Origin: Rhodospirillaceae bacterium
GTDB lineage: Bacteria; Pseudomonadota; Alphaproteobacteria; Bin65
DNA length: 64,000 bases
Direction: 5' to 3'
NCBI GenBank assembly: GCA_028819475.1
Contig: JAPPLJ010000020.1
Coordinates: 1 to 64,000, forward strand
Shown here one piece after another: positions 8,290-15,154 of this stretch; the first letter of the stretch is position 1, and each line of letters starts with the position of its first letter. The notes below the pieces were generated by a model. That model had not been told where the DNA came from. It searched no databases and saw only the letters and a program-made list of their open reading frames with translations. The position numbers were made by a program, and so were the translations under genes.

Positions 8290-9781
8290 CCGCGTGCCGG
8301 GCCATACTGTGATCGGGCCGACGGTGGGGATGACCAACTCGTTCGACGACGACAGGCTGCGCGAGGAATGCGGGGTTTTCGGTGTCTTCGGACACGAGGA
8401 TTCCGCCGCGCTGACGACCCTGGGCCTGCACGCGCTGCAACACCGCGGCCAGGAAGCCGCCGGCATCGTCGCCTATGACGGCGACCATTTTCACATGCAC
8501 CGGGCCAGGGGCCATGTCGGCGACACCCTGAACGCGCCGGACGTGATCGCGCGCCTGCCCGGACATATGGCGATCGGCCATGTCCGCTATTCGACGAGCG
8601 GCGACAGCATCATGCGCAACGTGCAGCCGCTGTTCGCCGATTTCGCGTTCGGCGGGCTGGCGGTCGCGCAGAACGGCAACCTCACCAACGCGCGGGCGTT
8701 GCGCGCCGCCATGGTCCGCGAGGGCCGGCTGTTCCAGTCGACCACCGATACCGAAGTGATCATCCACCTCGTCGCCAAGAGCGGCAGCGATACGCTGGTC
8801 GGCCGCGTGACGGATGCGATCGGCCAGCTCGAAGGCGCCTATTCCATCGTGCTGGTCAGCCGGAAAAAGGTGATCGGGGTCCGCGATCCGCTCGGCGTCA
8901 GGCCGCTGGTGCTGGGCAGGCTCGACGCGAGTTTCGTGCTCGCGTCGGAAACCTGCGCGCTGGACATTATCGGCGCCGAATTCCTGCGCGACGTTGAGCC
9001 CGGCGAAATGGTCGTGCTGGACGGCGACGGCGTCGAGAGCCTGTGGCCGTTCCCGCGGCGGCGCAGCCGGTTCTGCATCTTCGAATACATCTATTTCGCC
9101 CGGCCGGACAGCAGGGTCGAAGGCCGTGGCGTCTACAGCACGCGCAAGTCCATCGGCGCCGAGCTGGCCCGCGAAGCCGGCGTGGCGGCGGACGTTGTGG
9201 TCCCGGTGCCGGATTCCGGCGTCCCGGCAGCCATGGGCTACGCCGAGGCAGCCGGCCTGCCCTACGAACTCGGCATCGTCCGCAACCACTATGTCGGCCG
9301 CACGTTCATCGAGCCGGCGGACCAGATCCGGCATCTCGGCGTCAGGCTGAAGCACAGTCCGAACCGCGATGCGCTGGACGGCAAGCGGGTCGTACTGGTC
9401 GACGACAGCATCGTCCGCGGCACGACCTCGACCAAAATCGTCGAGATGATCCGCAATGCAGGCGCGCGCGAGGTCCATTTGCGCATTTCGAGCCCGCCGA
9501 CCGGCCATTCCTGCTTCTACGGCATCGACACGCCGGAGCGCGACAAGCTGCTGGCGGCCCGGCACAACGTCGCGGAAATGGCGGCCTTGATCGGCGTCGA
9601 CTCGCTGGCCTTCCTGTCGATCGACGGGCTGCACAGGGCGATGGGCGAACCGGGCGGCCGCAACGACGCGGCGCCGCAATTCTGCGATGCCTGTTTCACC
9701 GGCGATTACCCGACGCGCCTCACCGACTTCGAGGACGGCTCGATCGGCAACGAGCTTTCGCTGCTCGAAGAGGACAACTGA
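8276..9781 (+). CDS. purF: Amidophosphoribosyltransferase
   Basis: This enzyme catalyses the first committed step of purine synthesis, making phosphoribosylamine from PRPP and glutamine. The N-terminal glutaminase nucleophile is the Cys of 'EECGVFGVFGH' (residue 32 from this start); the leader before it is expected to be cleaved off. The PRPP site is 'VVLVDDSIVRGTTS'. The ATG at 8276 has a GCGAGAAG ribosome site and overlaps cvpA by 14 bases. The ATG at 8330 (MTNSF, Cys14) is an alternative that fits the usual propeptide length better, but its G-run is too close to serve as a ribosome site. Confidence 0.96.
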   Translation: MPPDNRVPGHTVIGPTVGMTNSFDDDRLREECGVFGVFGHEDSAALTTLGLHALQHRGQEAAGIVAYDGDHFHMHRARGHVGDTLNAPDVIARLPGHMAIGHVRYSTSGDSIMRNVQPLFADFAFGGLAVAQNGNLTNARALRAAMVREGRLFQSTTDTEVIIHLVAKSGSDTLVGRVTDAIGQLEGAYSIVLVSRKKVIGVRDPLGVRPLVLGRLDASFVLASETCALDIIGAEFLRDVEPGEMVVLDGDGVESLWPFPRRRSRFCIFEYIYFARPDSRVEGRGVYSTRKSIGAELAREAGVAADVVVPVPDSGVPAAMGYAEAAGLPYELGIVRNHYVGRTFIEPADQIRHLGVRLKHSPNRDALDGKRVVLVDDSIVRGTTSTKIVEMIRNAGAREVHLRISSPPTGHSCFYGIDTPERDKLLAARHNVAEMAALIGVDSLAFLSIDGLHRAMGEPGGRNDAAPQFCDACFTGDYPTRLTDFEDGSIGNELSLLEEDN

Positions 9782-9785
9782 GGCC

Positions 9786-10493
9786 GTGGGCGCCCTCGGG
9801 GGCCAGATTGCGCTGATCACCGGCGCGTCGCGCGGCATCGGCGCCGCCGTGGCCGAGCGGTTCGCCGCCGAAGGCGCCCGCCTTATCCTGGCGGCGCGGA
9901 CGGCCGGCGCGCTCGAAGAAGTCGACGACCGGATCGCGGCCGCGTCCGAGGGCGCCAAGGCGACCCTGATCCCCGTCGACCTGGCCGATCACGACCGGAT
10001 CGACGAAATGGCCGGGGCGATCGCCGACCGGTTCGGCAGGCTCGACATTCTGGTCGGCAACGCCGCGGTCCTCGGCGGCCTGGCGCCGCTGGCGCATGTC
10101 GAACCCGGGCGCTGGGCCGAGGCCATGAACGTCAACCTCACCGCCAACTGGCGCCTGATCCGGGCGTTCGAGCCGTTGCTTCGCCGGTCCCCGGCCGGCC
10201 GGGCGATCTTCGTCACCAGCGGCGTCACCCGGGGGACCTTCCCCTATTGGGGACCCTACGCCGCAAGCAAGGCGGCGCTCGAAGCGCTGGTCCGGACCTG
10301 GGCGACGGAGCTCGACAAGACCGATATCCGCGTCAACCTCCTCAGCCCAGGCGTGGTCCGGACCCGGATGCGCGCCGAAGCGATGCCGGGCGAGGACCCG
10401 ATGACCCTGCCGCCGCCGGAGAGCGTCGCCGGCCTGTTCGTCGAACTGGCTTCAGAGAACTGCCGGCGCAACGGCGAGACAGTGTTCGCCTGA
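9786..10493 (+). CDS. Short-chain dehydrogenase/reductase
   Basis: A 235-residue Rossmann-fold oxidoreductase with the NAD(P) motif 'TGASRGIG' at the N-terminus, 'VGNAAVLG' in place of the classical NNAG, a catalytic Ser in 'IFVTSGVTRG' and the YxxxK pair in 'PYAASKAAL'. The substrate is unknown. It starts with GTG four bases after purF and ends the + strand run. A similar SDR follows purF in many alphaproteobacteria, which suggests conserved co-transcription but not a purine role. Confidence 0.9.
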   Translation: MGALGGQIALITGASRGIGAAVAERFAAEGARLILAARTAGALEEVDDRIAAASEGAKATLIPVDLADHDRIDEMAGAIADRFGRLDILVGNAAVLGGLAPLAHVEPGRWAEAMNVNLTANWRLIRAFEPLLRRSPAGRAIFVTSGVTRGTFPYWGPYAASKAALEALVRTWATELDKTDIRVNLLSPGVVRTRMRAEAMPGEDPMTLPPPESVAGLFVELASENCRRNGETVFA

Positions 10494-10500
10494 GCGGCCC

Positions 10501-11889
10501 TCAGCCAGTCTCCGCATACGGGTTCTTCCCCTTGCGCAGATGCAGCCGCAGCGGCACGCCGTCGAGGCCGAACGATTCGCGCAGGCCGTTGGCGAGATAG
10601 CGCAGGTAGCTGTCCGGCAGGTCGGCGGGCTTGTTGGCGAAGAGCGCGAAGGTCGGCGGCCGCGCCTTGACCTGGGTGGCGTAGCGGATCCTGATCCGCC
10701 GGCCGTTCACCAGGGGCGGCTGGTGCGCCTCCTGCATCGACTCGATCCAGCGGTTGAGCGCGCCGGTGCCGACCCGGCTGTTCCACGCCGCGTCGATCTT
10801 CAGCACGGCGCTCATCAGCCGGTCGATCCCCTGCCCGTCCAGGGCGGAGATGCAGGCGAGCGGAACGCCGCGCAGCTGGCTGAGGGATTTGCCGAGGCTC
10901 TCACCGATCTGCCGGCGGACTTTCTGCGGGTCCGAGACCAGGTCCCACTTGTTAGCGGCAATGGCCAGGCCGCGGCCCTCCTCTTCGACCTGCCGGGCGA
11001 TCGTCAAGTCCTGCTTCTCGAGACCGTACCCGTAAGCCTGGACCGTCTGCGCGTCGATCATCAGGACGACGATGTCGGCGAAACGGATCGCGCGCCAGGT
11101 ATCCATCACCGACAGTTTTTCCAGCGAGCCGTCCACCTTCGCCCGGCGGCGGACGCCGGCCGTATCGATCAGGCGGATCGGCCGCCCGTCGGCGGTGTCG
11201 GGCCATCGCCAGTCGAACGAGATGGCGTCGCGGGTGATGCCGGGTTCCGGGCCGGTCAGCACCCGCTCTTCGCCGATCAGACGGTTGAACAGGGTGGACT
11301 TGCCGGCGTTCGGGCGCCCGACGATGGCGAGAGACATCGGCCGGTCCGCCATTTCGGCAGCGGCATCCTTCCCGGTTTCGGCCGGCCCTTCCAGGTACGG
11401 CCCGAGCGCAAGCCGCAGGTCGCCCATCCCCAGGCCGTGCTCGGCGGAAATTGCGAGAGGTTCCCCCAGGCCGAGGCCGAAGGCGTCGAGGCGGCCCGGC
11501 TCGGCGTCCCGGCCCTCGCACTTGTTGGCGAGCAGCAGGACGGGGGTGCCGGCGCGGCGCAGCAGGTTGGCAAAGTGCCGGTCGTCCGGCGTGACGCCGG
11601 CCCGGGCGTCGATCAGGAACAGGGCGACCGCCGCCCCTTCGAGCGCCCGGAGCGCCTGCGCCGCCATCCGGCTTTCGATCGCGCCGGCCGCCGCCTCTTC
11701 GAGTCCGGCCGTATCGACAACGGAGAAAGCAAGGCCGTGCAGGCGCGCCTGCGCTTCCTTGCGGTCGCGCGTCACGCCGGGCGTATCGTGCACCAGGGCG
11801 GTTCGCCGGCCCACCAGCCGGTTGAACAGGGTGGATTTTCCGACGTTCGGCCGGCCGACAATGGCGACACTTGCCTCGCCGCGGCCCAT
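10501..11889 (-). CDS. der: Ribosome assembly GTPase Der (EngA)
   Basis: A 462-residue tandem GTPase needed for 50S subunit maturation. The first G domain opens with 'AIVGRPNVGKSTLFNRL' and the second, about 180 residues later, with 'AIVGRPNAGKSTLFNRL'; each is followed by DTAG- and NKxD-type motifs ('VDTAGLEE', 'LANKCEGR', 'IDTAGVRRR', 'ANKWDLV'). A C-terminal KH-like domain completes it. The ATG shares one base with the bamB stop (TAATG), which indicates translational coupling. It is convergent with the SDR gene. Confidence 0.97.
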   Translation of the reverse strand: MGRGEASVAIVGRPNVGKSTLFNRLVGRRTALVHDTPGVTRDRKEAQARLHGLAFSVVDTAGLEEAAAGAIESRMAAQALRALEGAAVALFLIDARAGVTPDDRHFANLLRRAGTPVLLLANKCEGRDAEPGRLDAFGLGLGEPLAISAEHGLGMGDLRLALGPYLEGPAETGKDAAAEMADRPMSLAIVGRPNAGKSTLFNRLIGEERVLTGPEPGITRDAISFDWRWPDTADGRPIRLIDTAGVRRRAKVDGSLEKLSVMDTWRAIRFADIVVLMIDAQTVQAYGYGLEKQDLTIARQVEEEGRGLAIAANKWDLVSDPQKVRRQIGESLGKSLSQLRGVPLACISALDGQGIDRLMSAVLKIDAAWNSRVGTGALNRWIESMQEAHQPPLVNGRRIRIRYATQVKARPPTFALFANKPADLPDSYLRYLANGLRESFGLDGVPLRLHLRKGKNPYAETG

Positions 11890-13241
11890 TACCGCAAGGC
11901 GGTCAACCGACCGCTGTCGTCCAGGAACAGCATCGTGCGCTGCGCGACCGCCGGCGGGATAAAGACCCCCCTGTTAAGCGGAATCCAGCCGATCACTTCT
12001 CCGGTATAGGGCGAAACGGCCAGGGCTTCGCCATGCGATCCGGCAACGACCAGGCGATCGCCGGCAAGGACCGGACCGGTCCAGAACGGCCTGCCGTCGA
12101 TAAGGTCGTCGTCATCGGTAAACCGGTCGAGCCGAATCGCCCATCGGACCCGGCCATCGATGCGCCGGATCGCCGCCAGGACCGCGCGGCTTGTCAACAC
12201 GAACACATAGTCGCCGGCGGCCCACGGCGTTTGCACGCCGTTCATTTCGAGATCCCACAGGCGCCGCCCGGAGCCCAGTTCGATCGCCGCCAGCCGTCCG
12301 GCGTTGCTCACGGCATAGACCACGCCGCGGTCAATCACCGGACTGGCGATGATGGCGCTGAGACCGCCCGTCGGATCGCCGCGCCGGGCAACGCCGACAT
12401 TCTCCGTCCAGATCGGCCTGCCGGATTCGGCGCGCAGGGCGACCACCTCCCCTGTCGATTGGGGCGCAACGACGACGCCTTCGTCAACGGCCGGCGCACC
12501 CCCGCCCAGAATGCCGGTCAGGGCGGCGACTCCTTCATGATCCCACAGTTTCTTGCCGTCCTTCGTATCGAAGGCGATCACGGTATTTTCCGAGGTCACG
12601 ACGAACAGGCGGCCGTCGCTGACCGCCGGAGGCGAGCGCATCGGCGCACCGGTATTGCTGCGCCACAGCACCCTGCCGCTCGCCGCCTCAAGGGCCAGAA
12701 CCTCGGCAGCCCCGGTTGCGGCGATAATCCGCCCGTCGTGATAGGCAATCCCGCCGCCGACATCGCCGTCGCGCTCGTGGCGCGGCAGGGCTGCCTGCGA
12801 CCAGAGCCGCCGCCCGGTCTTCAGGTCGAACGCCCGGACACTGCCGTTCGAATCCATTGTGAAAACGCGACCGTCCCCGATCACCGGTCGTGCGAGCAAA
12901 CGCCGGCTCTTTGAGAGGGACAGCATGCCCTGGCGCGCCGAACCGGACCCGATCCGGACCGACCAGGCCTCGCGCGGATCCTTGCCCAGCGCCAGATGAT
13001 GCATCGCATGGTTCGGATAGCCGGCGTGCTGCGGCCAGGCTGCGTTGGGCGCCGGCCGGGGCAGGAGGACGCGAACGTCCGAAATTCTCGAATCGGCCCT
13101 CAGAATGTCGACGGTCGGCAGAACGGCGAGGCGCCGGCCCTGCAGCGGCGGATCGTCGGCATCGAAAAGATTCCGGACCGTGTCGCAGCCCGCCAGGACC
13201 AACCCGGCCGCCATCGCCAACGCAAGCTTGAGATTCCGCAT
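11889..13241 (-). CDS. bamB: Outer membrane assembly lipoprotein BamB
   Basis: A 450-residue beta-propeller lipoprotein of the BAM complex, which folds outer membrane proteins. A signal peptide ends in the lipobox LAGC, and repeated 'W...L' propeller blades with PQQ-like motifs follow ('GRRLWSQAALP', 'GRVLWRSNTGAPM', 'DGKKLWDHEG', 'SGRRLWDLEM', 'DGRVRWAIRLD'). I chose the ATG at 13241 because AGGTGA stands five bases before it; a GTG three codons upstream is the alternative. It sits between a YfgM-like gene and der, the usual bamB-der order. Confidence 0.92.
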   Translation of the reverse strand: MRNLKLALAMAAGLVLAGCDTVRNLFDADDPPLQGRRLAVLPTVDILRADSRISDVRVLLPRPAPNAAWPQHAGYPNHAMHHLALGKDPREAWSVRIGSGSARQGMLSLSKSRRLLARPVIGDGRVFTMDSNGSVRAFDLKTGRRLWSQAALPRHERDGDVGGGIAYHDGRIIAATGAAEVLALEAASGRVLWRSNTGAPMRSPPAVSDGRLFVVTSENTVIAFDTKDGKKLWDHEGVAALTGILGGGAPAVDEGVVVAPQSTGEVVALRAESGRPIWTENVGVARRGDPTGGLSAIIASPVIDRGVVYAVSNAGRLAAIELGSGRRLWDLEMNGVQTPWAAGDYVFVLTSRAVLAAIRRIDGRVRWAIRLDRFTDDDDLIDGRPFWTGPVLAGDRLVVAGSHGEALAVSPYTGEVIGWIPLNRGVFIPPAVAQRTMLFLDDSGRLTALR

Positions 13242-13284
13242 TTCGTTCACCTGTCGGCCGATCCGTCCGCAACCCTGCGAAGGC

Positions 13285-13992
13285 TCAGGATCCTCCCAGC
13301 ATGGACAACATCTCGCCGGCCCGCCGTTTCAGGGTGGCCGGCGCCCCGGCATCGTCCGCCAGTTGCTTGAATATACGCGCAGCATCGCCGTTCCGCCCAG
13401 CCTTGCGGTGATAGTGGGCGATCAGTTCGAGCGCGGTGTAACGCCATGTCCCGCCCGCTGCGGCAAGCGGCGTCAGGCGCGCGATCGCCTGGTCCGGACC
13501 GGCGCTGTCCAGGGCATGCAGGCCCCACAAGACCGTGCCCAGTTCGCGAAACACCGGCGAGATCCGGTCGTCGTCGGCAAGCTGGAGATAGAGCGTCGCG
13601 GCGCTTTTCGAATCGCCGGATTTCCCCACGAGCGCGGCCTGCTTCAACCGGGCGAGCACCGCGTAGCCGCCATCCGTCTCCCGCGCCAGCTTGTCGAGAA
13701 TTTTGCCCGCTTCGCCGGACTTGCCGCCGGCGGCGAGCGCGGCGGCGGAGGCGAATTCCACGCTTTGCGACTCTTGCGCGCTGCGGATGCTGTCCTTGTA
13801 CCACTGCCAGCCTGCCACGCTGCCGACCGCGAGAAGCGCACAGCCGACGATATACTGGCCGTATTTCTTCCAGGTCTGGAGATACCGCTCCTGCTTGAGC
13901 TCTTCATTCACTTCCTGAATGAAGAGTTCTTCCTCGCGGTCGATCTCCGTCTGCGGCGCGCCGCCGTCGTCCCGTTTACGCTTGCGTGCCAA
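13285..13992 (-). CDS. YfgM-like TPR membrane protein
   Basis: A 235-residue protein with a charged N-terminal cytoplasmic stretch, one membrane helix ('YIVGCALLAVGSVAGW', residues about 47-62) and a periplasmic TPR-like region. It resembles the YfgM/DUF2659 family, which in E. coli contacts the SecYEG translocon and periplasmic chaperones and is encoded just before bamB and der, as here. The start is TTG: an AGGAG lies nine bases upstream, an in-frame TGA sits two codons before it, and no in-frame ATG follows before the conserved region. Confidence 0.82.
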   Translation of the reverse strand: MARKRKRDDGGAPQTEIDREEELFIQEVNEELKQERYLQTWKKYGQYIVGCALLAVGSVAGWQWYKDSIRSAQESQSVEFASAAALAAGGKSGEAGKILDKLARETDGGYAVLARLKQAALVGKSGDSKSAATLYLQLADDDRISPVFRELGTVLWGLHALDSAGPDQAIARLTPLAAAGGTWRYTALELIAHYHRKAGRNGDAARIFKQLADDAGAPATLKRRAGEMLSMLGGS

Positions 13993-14307
13993 GGATCATC
14001 GCTCCTGAGAGGCGTCGCCGGCCATACCCGATATGAAGCGTCCCGGGCGCCGACCTCGCTGCCCGCCTGTCCAACCGCGGCCGGCCGCCCCGCGAACCGG
14101 CTGCACAGGGCGGCGCCCTTCAGCCATTCGCTTGCTGAACGCGCCTATAGTTAGGCCTTTGCCAATGCAAGATAAACCGCGACAGGGGCGCGCGCCGGGC
14201 CCGGTCGGACCGGTTGAACGCAACGGCCGCCAGGGCGAAAATTGCGCAGCCTGCATCGACCGTTTGCAATCGGCCGCTGTACCGCAGCCCGGAAGCGACC
14301 CGAACGA
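13993..14307. other. Spacer between divergent yfgM-like and secreted-protein genes
   Basis: No gene or RNA was recognised. An SD sequence for the leftward gene lies at the left edge. Promoters for both directions are expected, but none matches consensus well enough to place. Confidence 0.5.
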
Positions 14308-14892
14308 ATGCCCCGAGCCCTTCGCTGCTGCCGCATTCTGTTTGCTGCCCTTTTTCTGGGCAATGCAGCCGGTTGGACGCCGGCGGCGGCGCAATGGTCG
14401 GTCGGCGACTGGAACGGAGCCTCCTATGTCGACCGCGCCGGCGCCTTCAGCCACTGCATCATGTCGGCGAAGTATAACAGCGGCATCACCCTCTATTTTC
14501 TCCTGTTCCGCAATCACGATTTGTTCATCGGCGTGTCCGCCCCGGACTGGTCGCTCAGTCCGCACAGCCCCTACACGATGACCATGGTGATCGACGGCAA
14601 GACGATCCGTTCTGCGTCGGGCACGGTGCTCCGCTACGATACGAAGCGGCTGTGGCTGGACCTCGGTAAGGACCGAAATATCCGGGAGTTGCTGCGCAGA
14701 GGGTTGAAACTCCGCTTGACGCAGGGCGAACGCGACTACGGATTCCGGCTCACGGGGACGGCTGTGGCGCTGAAGCGCCTCGAGAAATGCGTCCAGGAGG
14801 GCAGCAACGCAAAGCCGCCGAAACAGCCGGCGGAAACGGCGCCTCCGACCGAGCCGGAACCGGGGCTGCGAGCCGGGTATCGGACCGGCTGA
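14308..14892 (+). CDS. Small secreted protein of unknown function
   Basis: A 194-residue protein with a signal peptide (MPRALRCCRILFAALFLGNAAGWTPAAA, cut before QW). The mature part has two cysteines ('FSHCIMSAKY' and 'LEKCVQEG') and alternating beta-like segments such as 'ITLYFLLFRNHDLFIGV' and 'YTMTMVIDGK'. The tail is rich in Pro and Glu. The pattern recalls short alphaproteobacterial periplasmic proteins related to invasion-associated locus B, but the match is too weak to name. An upstream in-frame ATG (14242) would bury the signal peptide, so 14308 is preferred. It lies ahead of the trp leader on the same strand. Confidence 0.7.
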   Translation: MPRALRCCRILFAALFLGNAAGWTPAAAQWSVGDWNGASYVDRAGAFSHCIMSAKYNSGITLYFLLFRNHDLFIGVSAPDWSLSPHSPYTMTMVIDGKTIRSASGTVLRYDTKRLWLDLGKDRNIRELLRRGLKLRLTQGERDYGFRLTGTAVALKRLEKCVQEGSNAKPPKQPAETAPPTEPEPGLRAGYRTG

Positions 14893-14937
14893 TCGCCGCA
14901 CCCGCCAGCCTGCGTTCACGATGGGCCGGAGGCGCGG

Positions 14938-14966
14938 TTGACGCCGCTGCCGGAACGCAGTAGACG
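14938..14966 (+). promoter_or_regulatory. Promoter of the trp leader
   Basis: TTGACG (14938-14943), a 17-base spacer and TAGACG (14961-14966). The start of transcription predicted from this -10 is 14973, one base from the leader-peptide ATG. The -35 is near consensus and the -10 is moderate. Confidence 0.65.
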
Positions 14967-14973
14967 CCACCCC

Positions 14974-15039
14974 ATGACGAGAAATGGCACAGCGATCCAG
15001 TGGTGGCGGCGCGCGCGAAAGGCGGCCGTACCGGATTGA
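14974..15039 (+). CDS. trpL: trp operon leader peptide
   Basis: This 21-codon frame reads MTRNGTAIQWWRRARKAAVP-D and then stops. It has tandem Trp codons at positions 10 and 11 (15001-15006), followed by an Arg-rich stretch. Such peptides sense charged tRNA-Trp: the ribosome stalls at the Trp codons when tryptophan is short. There is no ribosome site before the ATG, and the promoter places the transcript start within about one base of it. This matches the leaderless trpL known from Sinorhizobium meliloti, although that peptide (14 residues, three Trp codons) is different. Confidence 0.85.
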   Translation: MTRNGTAIQWWRRARKAAVPD

Positions 15040-15096
15040 TCGTGCCTCGTTTTTGAACGCACGCCAGGGCCGCCCCGGAAGGAGAGCGGCCTTTTT
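15021..15096 (+). promoter_or_regulatory. trp attenuator: antiterminator and terminator segments
   Basis: ggcggcc (15021-15027) is a perfect complement of ggccgcc (15068-15074). The latter can instead pair as ggccgc (15068-15073) with gcggcc (15086-15091), followed by TTTTT (15092-15096). The two pairings exclude each other. A ribosome stalled on the Trp codons leaves 15021-15027 free, so the antiterminator forms; a ribosome at the stop codon (15037-15039) covers it, so the terminator forms. A small extra hairpin, cgtgc/gcacg (15041-15045 with 15059-15063), lies between. Confidence 0.85.
15068..15096 (+). terminator. trp attenuator terminator hairpin
   Basis: A six-pair GC stem (ggccgc/gcggcc), a 12-base loop and five T. 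It is the only intrinsic terminator of this quality noticed near the operon, and it lies 59 bases before the trpEG start. Confidence 0.85.
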
Positions 15097-15154
15097 CGAT
15101 CCTGCAGTTCTCTTCCCGGCGCCCTTTCACTCCCTTTCACTCCGGGAAGAGACG

